A stretch of 64,000 nucleotides of DNA from Cryptomeria japonica (Eukaryota; Streptophyta; Pinopsida; Cupressales; Cupressaceae): the NCBI RefSeq assembly GCF_030272615.1, contig NC_081413.1:718473867-718537866 (forward strand). The letters run 5' to 3'. Shown here in pieces: positions 10,404-21,224 of this stretch. Positions within the stretch are counted from its first letter, which is position 1. Every line of letters begins with the position of its first letter. The position numbers and the translations under genes were made by a program. The notes under the pieces were generated by a model. That model saw only the letters and a program-made list of their open reading frames with translations, made no database searches and was not told the origin of the DNA.

Positions 10404-11884
10404 TGTAGACGTCTTAAAATGGTCAACGCTTGCGGAATCGTACTTTAACATTTGCGCATTGCCTTATTTTAGGGTTTTTGTGTCACATTAACATTTCTCC
10501 TATGTCATGCACTTGGTCTTTATCATTTTTAAGCATCAAGTCCTTCTTCTGCATTCTTCAGTTGTCTTGCTTTCGAATTTGGTCTTGTTGATAGCAATCT
10601 TCAGTCATGATTTTGGTCAATCTTATCCTGTCGCATCAATGTGCGTGCTCATTTGTCATCATTTTGGACATCGTCAATCCTAATTAGGGTTTTGTCCTCT
10701 TATCAATCTTGTCATTTTGCGATCAATTTTTCATCGATCGTTGTCCTCTTTTCAATCTTGTCGACTTGCGATCGATTTGTCATCGATTGTTGTCATTTTC
10801 AATCTTATCATTTTGTGATCGATTTGTCATTGATCGTTGTCATTTTCAATCTCGTCATTTTGTGATTGATTTGTTATCAATCGTTGTCATTTTCAATCTT
10901 GTCATTTTGTGATCAATTTGTCATCGATTGTCATCCTTCTCAATCGTGTCAATTTGGATCAATTTGTCATTGTTCCTCGTCAATTGGCGCATTTGTCAAT
11001 CAAATCACTTATCAGCATTGGTCTTTTATCAATTCAAAATCATGATCAAATTGACATCAAATCAATCTTACATCAAGACCTAATTGTCATCCTTGCATTT
11101 CTAATTTATCTTCTAGGGTTTCATGATTTATTCATTTAACCTTGTTTGTCATTTTCTCTCCATTTTCTCTTTAGGATAAATAATTTATTTATTTATCCTA
11201 AGTCTTCTTGTCACAATTAAATGTTTATTTAATTGGCTAATTAATTCCTCCTATTTTTGTAAATTAATTAATGAATGAGAAATTATTAATTAATTTACCT
11301 AATTTTCATCAATTTCCTAATTTCCAAGTCATTATTTCTAACCTAATTTTCTAATTTCTCCTAAATTCCTAAATGTCTATTTCTATTTCAAATTCTTGTC
11401 ATAAATCCTTGCATAGCAATTTGTCATAAATTGTCATAAATCCTTGCATAGCAATTTGTCATACACATGTCATAATTTTGCTATTCTTGATTTGAATTTC
11501 CATTCAAATCACTTTCATGCTAATCTGATCTTTTCTCCAATTTGTCTATAAATTGGATGAATTTCTTCAATCAAGGTCCCTGATCCCTGGTCGAATCAAT
11601 CACGCTTCTAGTATTCTTGCGCTACTTGTCAATCTTGCTTTCACATTAGGTTTATGCACTTGAAGGTGAGATCCACAAACAAAAGCTATTTGAAGGAGAA
11701 AGAAGGACAATGGAGCCACATGAAGGAGACATTCAAGTTTGCAATGGTTTGTGTTTGAATTGATGTCTTGATTTCATGTCTTTATTGAGTGTTTTTAGGA
11801 TTGTTATCAATGCATTTGAGTTTTCGTGATTGAGCTAGACCAATTTTCTATTTGCTATGATGATTTCCACATTTTCTATCTATA
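10404..11884 (+). repeat. T1 3' LTR
   Basis: It starts TGTAGACGTC after the PPT and is collinear with the T2 LTRs, which start TGTAGACACC. The end is placed at CTATA (11880-11884), aligned with CTACA in T2, so the terminal CA has become TA. At about 1481 bases it is some 170 longer than the T2 LTRs (1308). Expansion of a 47-base tandem repeat accounts for the difference. The AT-rich half (11150-11560) matches the T2 LTR closely in order. Confidence 0.85.
10695..10935 (+). repeat. 47-base minisatellite within T1 LTR
   Basis: About five copies of a unit of roughly 47 bases containing TTTTCAATCTTGTCATTTTG, GATCGATTTGTCAT and CGATCGTTGTC lie head to tail. The T2 LTRs have essentially one copy of this region (about 47425-47500). 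The array is an expansion in the T1 lineage and causes the LTR length difference. Confidence 0.75.
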
Positions 11885-12027
11885 GTGATTATGTGTGATT
11901 AAGAGAGAATCAGAGTGATCAAAGGCTCTTTGGTGCGATTAGATATCTTGTTGAGCGATTTCACCAGTGACTAAAAGAGTTTCTTAGGTTTTCACCGGTA
12001 GCGATTATCAAGTACTTATCTTTAATC
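11885..12027 (+). other. Remnant of element U upstream of its ORF
   Basis: This short stretch lies between the T1 LTR end and the ATG of the U ORF. It has no coding sign and is probably the untranslated or inter-ORF part of U. The 5' end of U has been displaced by T1 and lies beyond it. Confidence 0.4.
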
Positions 12028-12481
12028 ATGGAAGGAGGATCATCATCTATTCCTATATTAGTTGCAAATCCAACTGTTGTAGAGGTCAAGGACTGACCAA
12101 GGCCAATTTTCAAGCAGTATCCACATGTGGCTACCCTAGATGACTCGGTCGAAGCATTTTCTCATGTTTTAGAAGGAGTGTTTTATGTCGAAGATGTTAG
12201 GGCATACATGCATTATCACATTGAGGATTTGGGGAAATCTGAAATAAAGGGCATGTACATGAGTGAGATGATGGGAGAATCTGGAAAGATCAAACCAGAA
12301 TACAAGCACATTGAAGACTTAGGGTTTACCGGAATTCTGGACATTCTAAAATTCGAAGATGAAATCATTAGATATATTTTGAGCAGAGTTCATGTAGAGT
12401 TTTTTTAGGTTGGATAGACCTTACAAGATCACCAAGGAAGCCATCAGTGCTCTCACCGGTTCACCACAGATTCGGCAACAT
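12028..12481 (+). pseudogene. U extra ORF, N-terminal part
   Basis: From ATG at 12028 the frame reads MEGGSSSIPILVANP, meets a TGA near 12094, then continues with motifs such as VEDVRAYMHYHIEDLG and EYKHIEDLGFTGI. A one-base slip in a T run near 12400 moves it to the frame reading LDRPYKITKEAISALTG, up to the insertion of G at 12482. I do not recognise a named domain. The phrasing (a conserved LDRP-ITKEAI-ALTG block) suggests an evolved protein, not random frame. The same frame resumes at 21225. Confidence 0.6.
12477..12481 (+). other. Target-site duplication of G, left copy
   Basis: The bases are AACAT; the right copy at 21220-21224 is AATGT. The two differences are both transitions. Removing G and one copy restores a continuous reading frame across the U ORF, which supports the call. 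Confidence 0.65.
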
Positions 12482-14401
12482 TGTAATATTCCCTCCTCTT
12501 TTTTGGGGGGGTTTTTGAGCACAACAAATATTACAATGCGCGCGTTAAAGTTAGGAAATATAATACCAATGCTACTGAGAGTAACCCTTCCACTTTTTGA
12601 TCACCAAGAGCCCAATGTGGGAAGGTGAGAGCATATGGTGATAAGGGGTTCGTTAGCTCACTAATCTGATGGAAATTATAATGCAAATACAATACTGGGC
12701 GGCAAGCCAGTCCCTTCCACTTTTCAGTAGGATGAAGAACAAGAACTTAGCGATAAACCAACCAAGGTAACAAGAGCATAACAGAACCAAATCACTATAC
12801 TGCTTATGCAGCGGGAGGACTTTTACATAAAACTATCACTCAACCACATATTTCAGCGGGAGGACAATATCACTTAACCACTTACTTAGTGGGAGGACAA
12901 AGCTGAATTACAAAACATGCAGGTGGCTAAGCCATCCTCTTCCACCTTTTCAGTGGGAAATGCAACATAGAATGAATTGGTCAGTACTACTGAAGTAATT
13001 CTTACAAAGATAGAGATGCGAGAGAAGATAGAATTAAGTACACATCTCAATAATTCAATAAGACATTCTCACCATAAACACTACTTGTTGTTCTGAAATC
13101 AGATACAATGAAACATACAACTAGTCATCCCAAAACCCACTAAAATACTTGTAGCTCTCTCAAAACTGAATGGAATCATGCTAAACCAAATGAAAATTAA
13201 GCATATAACATAAAAAATCAAATAAATACCTTTAAACTACAACTGGAGAGCGACAAATATGATGCATGCAACCCAAGGCAATTCTCGAAATGGTGTTTTG
13301 GCTGAATATTTTGATTTGCAACTATAAATTGGAGAGTTATCCAAATGCCACACCAATGTAGGAGAATTATTGTCTCTTTGATACGCTTCCAATGAGCCCT
13401 CATCTAGAATGATGCACTCAACACATAGATAGCTATGAGAAAAGAACACTTCCAACCAACACACACCAACAACACCAAAAAACATAGTAGCACACCACTC
13501 TTCACCAACGCACCCAAAAATCATGAAATAGCTCACAACTTCAAACCACAACTAGGAGTGATGTCTCACACTTGAAACCGGAAGGAAAGATCTAGGAGGT
13601 ACTCACCCTCGAAGAAGTCTGGAGTCATTATGACAACATAAGGATATATTGTCTCTGGATGACAAATGAGGAGCCAGTCACCTATTTATATAGCTTTACA
13701 AGTTTGGAATTCAAATGAAATTGCCTCCAAATTCTCCTCATTCAAACTGCATTTCATTTCATGTGGTGGACCCAAGAATGGCGCCCACTTCCCAAGTCCA
13801 AAAATCGCACCTAGGAAGAAGACCATGATTTTGGCATGATATAACTTTGAAGTATATCAAAAATAAAGTCTCCTTATATCCATCAAATAATTCGCCTAGG
13901 CAAGACTTAGGAAAAAATATCAATTTCTGCACAATTCCCCATAACATCAATCAGTAATAAAATAATTAAATAATAACCTTAGGATAAGGAATAATATTTA
14001 ATTAAATCTTTATAACTCCAATACTGATTATTAACAGAATCTAGATGAGGCTGAGCAATGAGGATCACTGAATTGTGCTGGAATAGGACCAAATCTAGGA
14101 CTGCCAAAAATAGAATGCCCAAACTACCACTTACTAAAAATAGTAAGTCATGAAATAATGCTCTGAAAATCATGATTTTTGCAACCATTGAAAGAGCTTG
14201 GGGAGCTTAGCAACTTTGCACCATCTTGACAGCCAAACCCTAACTTACTAAAAATACTAAGTTCACATTCCACCCCTGACAACCTTGGTCAGAACTCCAA
14301 AGAGCATGGAAACCCTAATTCACCTTTCCACATAGCCTACAGGTCTCTGGAATAGGCCAATGCACCACTGAATGCATCATCATAGGGAAGGGGATATTAC
14401 A
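12482..14401 (-). repeat. G 3' LTR
   Basis: On the plus strand it starts TGTAATATTCCCTCC and ends GGGATATTACA. Both ends are the inverted TGTAATA/TATTACA pair. It contains repeated phrases around AGCGGGAGGACAA (12805-12905). No coding content is credible; the minus frames at 13218-14188 are chance frames that recur in the other LTR. Confidence 0.9.
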
Positions 14402-14420
14402 ATCCGCCCTTCCCAAAATT
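14402..14420 (-). promoter_or_regulatory. G polypurine tract
   Basis: On the minus strand the sequence TTTTGGGAAGGGCGGAT lies directly before the LTR start TGTAATATCC. It overlaps the end of the chromodomain frame, as is common in compact chromoviruses. Confidence 0.75.
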
Positions 14421-17400
14421 GCTTGTCCTCAAGCAATCGCAAGCCAAGATGTTGTAAAACCTCCTCATTCTCCAATGTAGCATCCTCCACTGGGAAGTCC
14501 TTCCACTTAACCAAATACTCTCAGATGGTCCTCCTCAACAATCATTCTCTGACATCAAGGATGGCCTCAGGAACTAGCACCAATTCTCCCTCTTCATCCA
14601 AAGGAGGCAAATCAGAAGAGACTATCACATTATGCCCAAGCACCTTTTTGAGGCATGATACATGGAAGATATTATGTACTTGGCTACTCATTGGTAGCTC
14701 CAACTCATAAGCCACAACTCCCACTCTCCTGATGACCCTGAATGGTCCATAAAAACATGGCTTGAGTTTTTCTGCTCCACTCTTCTTGGGAGTAGATTGT
14801 CTGAAGGGATAAATTCTTAGGTAGACCATATCATCAACCTCAAATGAGCGCTCAATACATTGTTGATCAGCATACAACTTCTGCCAATTATGTGCAATTT
14901 GGAGGTTATCCTTCAATGCCTTCAGAATATCCTAACACTGGTGAACCATATCCCTAGCTTGAGGTGCTTTCCTATCTCCAAACACCAAATCAAAAAAACT
15001 TGGGGCCTCATAACCATATAGTGCCATGAATGGTGACATCCTGATGGACATGTGATAAATGGAATTATAGCAATATTCACCAAGATGTAGCCATCTTACC
15101 CATACCTTCTACTGCTCTAAAATGTAGTTCCTTAAATAACCCTCCAACAACTTATTTACTATCTCTGTTTATCCATCTATTTGGGGATGGTAACTCATGC
15201 TTGGGGTGAGCACAGTACCACATAATCTAAAAATCTCTTGCTAGAAGGAGCTTAGGAACTTGTTGTCCCTATCACTCACAATATTTTTAGGTAGCCCATG
15301 TAGCCTAAACACCTCACAGAAGAACTAATCAACAACTTGAGTTGCTGTAAATGAGCTAGTGATGGCAAAAAAATGAGAAAATTTTGTCAATCTATCCACC
15401 ACCACATAGATACAATCCTTCCCACTAGCCTTGGGCAACCCAGTGATGAAATCCATAGACACACATTCCCATTTCTAACTAGGAATTGGCAATGGTTACA
15501 ATAAACCAGCGGGTGTTGTGTGTTCATCCTTGTTCTTCTAACAAGTATGGCATTCCCTAATGTACTTCAAGATGTCTCTCTTCAACCCTTTCCAAGAGAA
15601 TCTCTCTCAGATCTTCTTGTAAGTCTTAAAAAAACCTTGGTGGCCAGCAAGAGGAATTTCACGAAAAGTCTACAATACCTTCTCCTTCAACTTAGATTCA
15701 GGTAGAAGAAGGATCCTTCCCTTATACAAAATCAATCCATCAACTAAACTGTACTTTTCACCATAAAAAGTGTGTTCAACAATGCTTATTGCAAACTAAT
15801 TTTTAGCATAATCAGCAAGCAATGGGTCCCTCCAATCAATAGTGAGGTCACATGTAGAGCTTAGATGGGGTCTCCATGAAAGGGCATCTACCACTATGTT
15901 GTTCTTCCCTTTGACATCCTCAATGACGAAGTCATAAGCTTGAAGCTTACTAACCCACTTTTTCTACCTTTCATTCAAATCTTTCTGGTGCATGAAATGC
16001 TTATGACTATTATGATCAATCTTAACAATGAACCTACTTCCCACCAGATACTACCTGAATTTTGCAAGGGCATGCATTATGGAAAGAATCTCCTTGTCAT
16101 AGATTGAATATAGCCTTTCAGGTCCTCCCAACTTTCTACTTTCAAAGACAATAGTATGCTTGTCTTGCATAAGGACTGCACCAACACCTTCTCCTGACAC
16201 ATCACATTGTAGTTCAAAAGGCTTGGTGAAATCTGGTAAGGCCAAAACCGGGCATGAGCTCATGATTTCCTTAACCTAATCAAACATTATTTGTGCCTTT
16301 GCAGACCACTCAAAGGCTCCTTTCTTAGTGAGATTTGTGAGGGGGGTAGCCAACTAAGAATAACCCTTCACAAACCTTCTATAAAAACTGCATAGACCGA
16401 AGAATCCTTTCAAATGAGTTATGTTCTTAGGTGGTGGCCAATCAAGGATAACTCTAATCTTTTTAGGATCCACCTTCACACCTTTTGCACTGATGATGTG
16501 CCCCAAGTAGAGAAACTCCCTCATTCCAAAATCACACTAAGATTCTTTGGGAAACAATGATTCAGACTCCAAAATGCTATGAATTTCATCAAAGTTTTGT
16601 AAGTGCTCCTTCCAAGACTTGTTGAAGATGAGAATGTCATCAAAGAATATAATCACAAACTTCCTCAATTGCTTCTGAAAGATCTTTTTCATGTAGGACT
16701 AAAATGTGGCTGGAGCATTAGTCAAACCAAAAGGAATGAATAGAAATTCAAAATGCCCAAAGTGGCATCTGAAAGCAGTCTTCTCAACATCAGAAGCCCT
16801 CATTCTGATTTGATGGTAGCCTGATCTAAGATCTATCTTGGAGAAGTATACGACACCATGCAGCTCACCAATGATCTCGTCAATCCTTGGAATGGGGTAT
16901 CGATTCTTGATGGTTTTCTGATTTAAGGCTTAGTAATCCACACACATATGCATGATCCCATCCTTCTTCTTCACCAATACAACAACCGAAGCAAAGGGGC
17001 TCTTGCTTGGCCTAATGTAACCCATGTCTAGAATCTCCTTAATGGCTTTCTCAATCTTGTCTTTCCACTTCTTTGGCTAATGGTAAGGAGTAATCATGAT
17101 AGGCTTAGTACCTTATTCCAACTCAATGATGTGTTTAGTACCATGCTTAGGTGGCCTACCCGGAGGTGGCATCTCAAGCACCTTGCTCGTATTTGAAATC
17201 AAAGGCTGAATGTCTTCAAGGTAGCTTCTCTTTTCTTCAAATGAGTGGGATGGCATGACCATACACTCAAGGGATCTTCTAAGTGGGAAATTTCCAAAGA
17301 CCTTTATCTTGTCTGTGATTAGAGCTTGAAGATTAGTAGTGTAGCTGCCCTTGTCTTCTAATGGGTTTTATGGAATTATCACATATTCTACTGCCCACTC

Positions 17401-18235
17401 TACTTGGTTATGACAAATCAACCTCTCCATCCTCTTCAAGGATACAATCCGGGGACCTCCATTAGACATCCCTTGCAAAACCACCTTCTTCCCTTCAGTC
17501 ATGAACTTTAACTCCATGGTTTGCAAGTTAAGAGTGATCTCACCAAGAGATCGCAGCCACTGGATGCCAAGGACCACATCATCGGTCCCTCCAATATTGA
17601 CAACATAGAAGTCATCCTTGACTTCATAATTACCAAGCTTCATTGACATGTTTGACACCATTTGTTTACAAAAAATTGTTGATCCATTAGCCACCATGAC
17701 CTTGAAGTCTTCAACATCATTAGTGATAAGGCCTCTCTTGGTAACAATCCTAGCATCAATCAAGTTGTGAGTTGCTCCGGTATCAATTAGAGAAACAAGT
17801 CGGTTCTCTCCCAATGCTCCTTGAACTCCGAATGATTAATTATTGTGGAAGATAGAGAGTTGGGCAACTATACCCTTATCATATTGGTCACTTTTAGGCC
17901 CTTCTGGAGCCTCTTCATACTCACTTTCCTCCAAATCAAGTTGTTGTTCTGAATTTTCAGAATCTGATCCATCAACTAATTATGCTTCCATTTGCCAAGA
18001 ATTACCCTTTCCATGGCATCTATGACACGGAATCCAAGGTTCCTTGCATTAATAACACAAATTCTTCCTCCAAAGTTCTTGACGGAGCTCATCATCCATC
18101 TGGGGAGGGAACTTCTTAGGCTGATTAGAAAACTTCTTCTTGTCTTTACGAAATGGGAAAGTCTTTGACTGAAATTTAGACTTAGGGGCAGCCAACTCCA
18201 TGCTTCTAGCCTTCTTGATTGCATCATCCAAGGTG
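14403..18235 (-). pseudogene. G pol: protease, RT, RNase H, integrase, chromodomain
   Basis: The minus strand holds, in order: a CCHC-like patch (near 18040), protease with SLIDTGATHNLIDA (about 17790-17750), RT with [13 protein letters not shown] and FFDDILIF (about 16840-16620), RNase H with FELQCDVSGEGVGAVLMQ (about 16220), integrase zinc and DDE regions (15650-15100), and a C-terminal part ending in a chromodomain reading YLVKWKDFPVEDAT (about 14520-14470). The chromodomain marks a chromovirus; in such elements it guides integration to chromatin. The open pieces are 17814-17368, 16263-16051 and 14916-14542, all in one frame. The stops between are mainly TAG and TGA. Confidence 0.88.
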
Positions 18236-19118
18236 AGTGGGTCAAAGGTTCTTCAAGTCCTTCAGTGAATAGGACCACCAGTCTTTTCTCTGAGATACTA
18301 ATAACCATAACTGAAAGACTTTGAAATTCAGTTATGAAGGTGTCCACAAAACCCTGTTGTTTGAGTTGTTATAGCTCTCTAAACTTCACCTCCGGATCCT
18401 TGGTATCAAATGTTTCTATCAACTTGTTGCTGAATTCAGCATAGGTATGGATCGAGTTATGACCAAGGGTGATCAACCCATGGTACCACCATTTGTGAGT
18501 GGCTCCATATAGGTGCAAGGTGGTGAACTTGATGGCCTCTTCTTCAGGCATAGGTCTCAAGGACAAGTAGCTATCCAACTTCTACACCCAAGCTCTAGTC
18601 GTGCTCACACTTCTTCCATCGAAGTGTGCTAGAGTGACCTTCCCAAGGGCCTGTTGAAAATATCTAGGGATGGAGTAATGATTATCATATCTCCCTTCCC
18701 TTATCTTCTTTTGATTCATGTATTGGTCAAGAGACATAGCATTTCGAATCTCTTGGGGAAATGCTACATACTCCACAAAACTGGCCCGAATCTCCTTAGT
18801 TATAGGAACTTCCACTTCAGGAGGTTGTGTTTCCCTTGGAAGGAAAACGGGTTGCAATGGCCTAGTCACTGATCCAACAGGCATTCCATTACTATTTATG
18901 CCATTGTTGTTGCCATTTCCATTACCACCAGAGTTGTTGGAAGTGCTAGCATTATTACCACTCATATTCTGATTTGGATCTTGATTATGCCCTCCTCCAG
19001 CACTCTGCCTAAAGGTGGCTATCATCTGGGACATCATGTCCATCATAGTGTCAAATTTATTCTCTATTTTCTCTACAGCGATGGTTGTTTCATTGTGTCC
19101 AAATAGTCTTTCCCCCAC
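18236..19118 (-). pseudogene. G gag
   Basis: The frame opens at ATG 19118 (MGERLFGHNETT). It has a Met-rich helix, an Asn/Gly/Ser-rich low-complexity stretch (18990-18890) and then the retrotransposon gag domain with FTTLHLYGATHKWWY (near 18520) and FSNKLIETF. A TAG near 18581 and another stop near 18368 break it. Around 18235 the frame shifts by one into the frame used by the rest of gag-pol. Gag forms the particle that packages element RNA. Confidence 0.85.
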
Positions 19119-19289
19119 TGAATCAAATTCCTTATCTCAGTTTCTCAAGACTTTTGAAAAAGTCTCTTCAAAAGGCACTGCACGAATCTGATACTGTTGG
19201 CATCTCTATTCTCTATTGTAGTAGAGGACATCTCTGTCACACATGGAGAATCTTGTTTACCCTAACTTCGCGGGCTGGCAGGAAAACTA

Positions 19290-19301
19290 GCTCTGATACC
19301 A
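19290..19301 (-). promoter_or_regulatory. G primer-binding site (initiator tRNA-Met)
   Basis: On the minus strand TGGTATCAGAGC follows the LTR end by one base. It is complementary to the 3' end of plant initiator tRNA-Met. Confidence 0.9.
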
Positions 19302-19302
19302 C

Positions 19303-21219
19303 TGTAATATTCCCTCTTATTTTTTTCGGTTTTTGAACACAACAAATATTACAATGCACCCGTTAAAGTTAGGAAATATAATCTCAAAGCTACTGAAAGT
19401 AACCCTTCCACTTTCTAATCACCAAGAGCCCAATGTGGTAAGGTAAGAGCATATTGTGATAAGGGGTTTGTTAGCTCACTAATCTGCTAGAAATTACAAT
19501 GCAAATACAATACTAGGTGGCAAGCCAGCCCCTTCCACTTTTCAGCGGGATGAAGAACAAGAACTTGACGGTAAACCAACCAAGATAACAAGAGCATAAC
19601 ATAACCAAATCACTCTACCATTTATGCAGCAGGAGGAATTTTACATAAAACGATCACTCAACCACATATTTCAGTGGGAGGACAATATCACTCAACCACT
19701 TGCTCAGTGGGAGGACAAAGTTGAATTACAAAACATACAGGTGGTTAAGCCAGCCTCTTCCACTTGTTCAACAGGAAATGCAACATAGAATGAATTGGTT
19801 AGTACTACTAAATAAATTCTTATAAAAATAGAGATGTGAAAGAAGATATAATGAAGTACATATCTCAATAATTCAATAAAACATTCTCACCATAAACACT
19901 ACTTGTTGTTCTGAAATCAGATACAATGAAACACAAAACTAGCCATCCCAAAACCCACTAAAATGCTCGTAACTCTCTCAAACCTGAATGGAATCACGCC
20001 AAACCAAATGCAAATGAAGCATATAACATAAAAAATCAAATCAATAGCTTGAAACTACGATTGGAGAGAGACAACTTTGATGCACGCAACCCAAGGCAAT
20101 TCTGGAAATGGCATTTTGGCTAAATATTTTGATTTGCAACTATAAATTGGAGAGTTATCCAAATGCCACACCAATGTAGGAGAATTATTTTCTCTCTGAT
20201 ACTCTTCCAATGAGCCCTCACCCAGAATGATGCACTCAACACACAGATAGCTACGAGCAAAAAACATTTCCAACCAACACACACTAGCAACACCAAAAAA
20301 TGCAACAACACACCACTCTTCACCAACACACCCAAAAATCACCAAATAGCTCACAACTTCAAACCACAGCTAGGAGTGATGTCTCACACTCAAAACCAAA
20401 AGGAAAGATCTAGGAGGTATTCACCCTCGATGAAGTCTGGAGTCATTCCGATAGCATAACGATATATTTTCTCTAGATGACAAATGAGGAGCCAGTCACC
20501 TATTTATATAGCTTTACAAGTTTGGAATTCAAATGAAATTGCCTCCAAATTATTCTCATTCAAAGTACATTTCATTTCATGTGGTGGACCCAAGAATGAC
20601 ACCCACTTCCCAAGTCCAAAAATTGTGCCTAGGAAGAAGACCATGATTTTGGCATGATATAAATTTGAATTATACTGAAAATAAAGTCTCCTTACATCCA
20701 TCAAATAATTCTCCTAGGCAAGACTTAGGAAAAATATCAATTTTTGCACAATTCCCCATAACATCAATGAGTAATAAAATAATTAAATAATAACCTTAGG
20801 ATAAGGAATAATATTTAATTAAATCGCTTATAACTCCAGTATTGATTATCAACAGATTCCGGATGAGCCTGAGCAATGAGGATCACTGAATTGTGCTAGA
20901 ACAGGAACAAATCTAGGACTGCCAAAAATAGAATGCCCAAACTACCACCTGCTAAAAATAGTAAATCATGAAATAATGCTTCGAAAATCATGATCTTTGC
21001 AACCAGAGAAAGAGCTTGGTGAGCTTAGCAACTCTGCACCATCCTGACAGCCAAACCCTAACTTAGTAAAAATAGTAAGTTCACATTCCACCCCTATCAA
21101 GCTTGGTCGAAACTCCAAAGAGAATGGAAACCTTAATTCACCTTTCCACATAGCCTATGGGTCTTTGGAATAGGCGAATGAACCACTAAATGCATCATCA
21201 CAAGGAAGGGGACATTACA
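19303..21219 (-). repeat. G 5' LTR
   Basis: It is the partner of the LTR at 12482-14401: plus-strand start TGTAATATTCCCTC and end GACATTACA. It is followed by the right target-site copy AATGT (21220-21224). Differences from its partner are scattered through the LTR, mostly transitions. Confidence 0.9.
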
Positions 21220-21224
21220 AATGT

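Larger units (their letters stand above)
1..11884 (+). mobile_element. T1: Tat/Ogre-type Ty3/gypsy retrotransposon, 5' end outside window
   Basis: The order is gag C-terminus, aspartic protease, G-patch, reverse transcriptase, RNase H, a second RNase H, integrase, long purine-rich 3' region, antisense PMD cassette, polypurine tract and 3' LTR. Integrase after RT places it in Ty3/gypsy; the second RNase H and long 3' region with an extra ORF are Tat-lineage traits. The 5' LTR, PBS and start of gag lie left of the window. A second family member, T2, lies in reverse at 46405-55963 and shares the LTR and most of the 3' region. The polyprotein frame carries 14 stops but no frameshift, so this copy is dead. 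Confidence 0.9.
12482..21219 (-). mobile_element. G: Ty3/gypsy chromovirus, complete but decayed
   Basis: LTRs of 1920 and 1917 bases flank a minus-strand gag, protease, RT, RNase H, integrase and chromodomain order. The PBS matches initiator tRNA-Met (TGGTATCAGAGC). The LTRs differ by many substitutions and small indels, so the insertion is old. It sits within the U ORF. The coding part has one clear gag frameshift and many in-frame stops, most of the C-to-T type. Confidence 0.9.

Noticed and set aside
10695-10935. CRISPR-like regularly spaced repeats
   Set aside because: Units are head to tail without unique spacers, lie within a plant LTR, and no cas gene is present.
10641-11139. Overlapping plus-strand ORFs rich in FVID repeats
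   Set aside because: They are translations of the 47-base LTR minisatellite in different frames and have no protein-like composition.
13218-14188. Minus-strand ORFs at 13218-13551, 13759-13950 and 13979-14188
   Set aside because: They lie within the LTR of G and recur in its partner at 20055-21151; they are LTR sequence, not genes.
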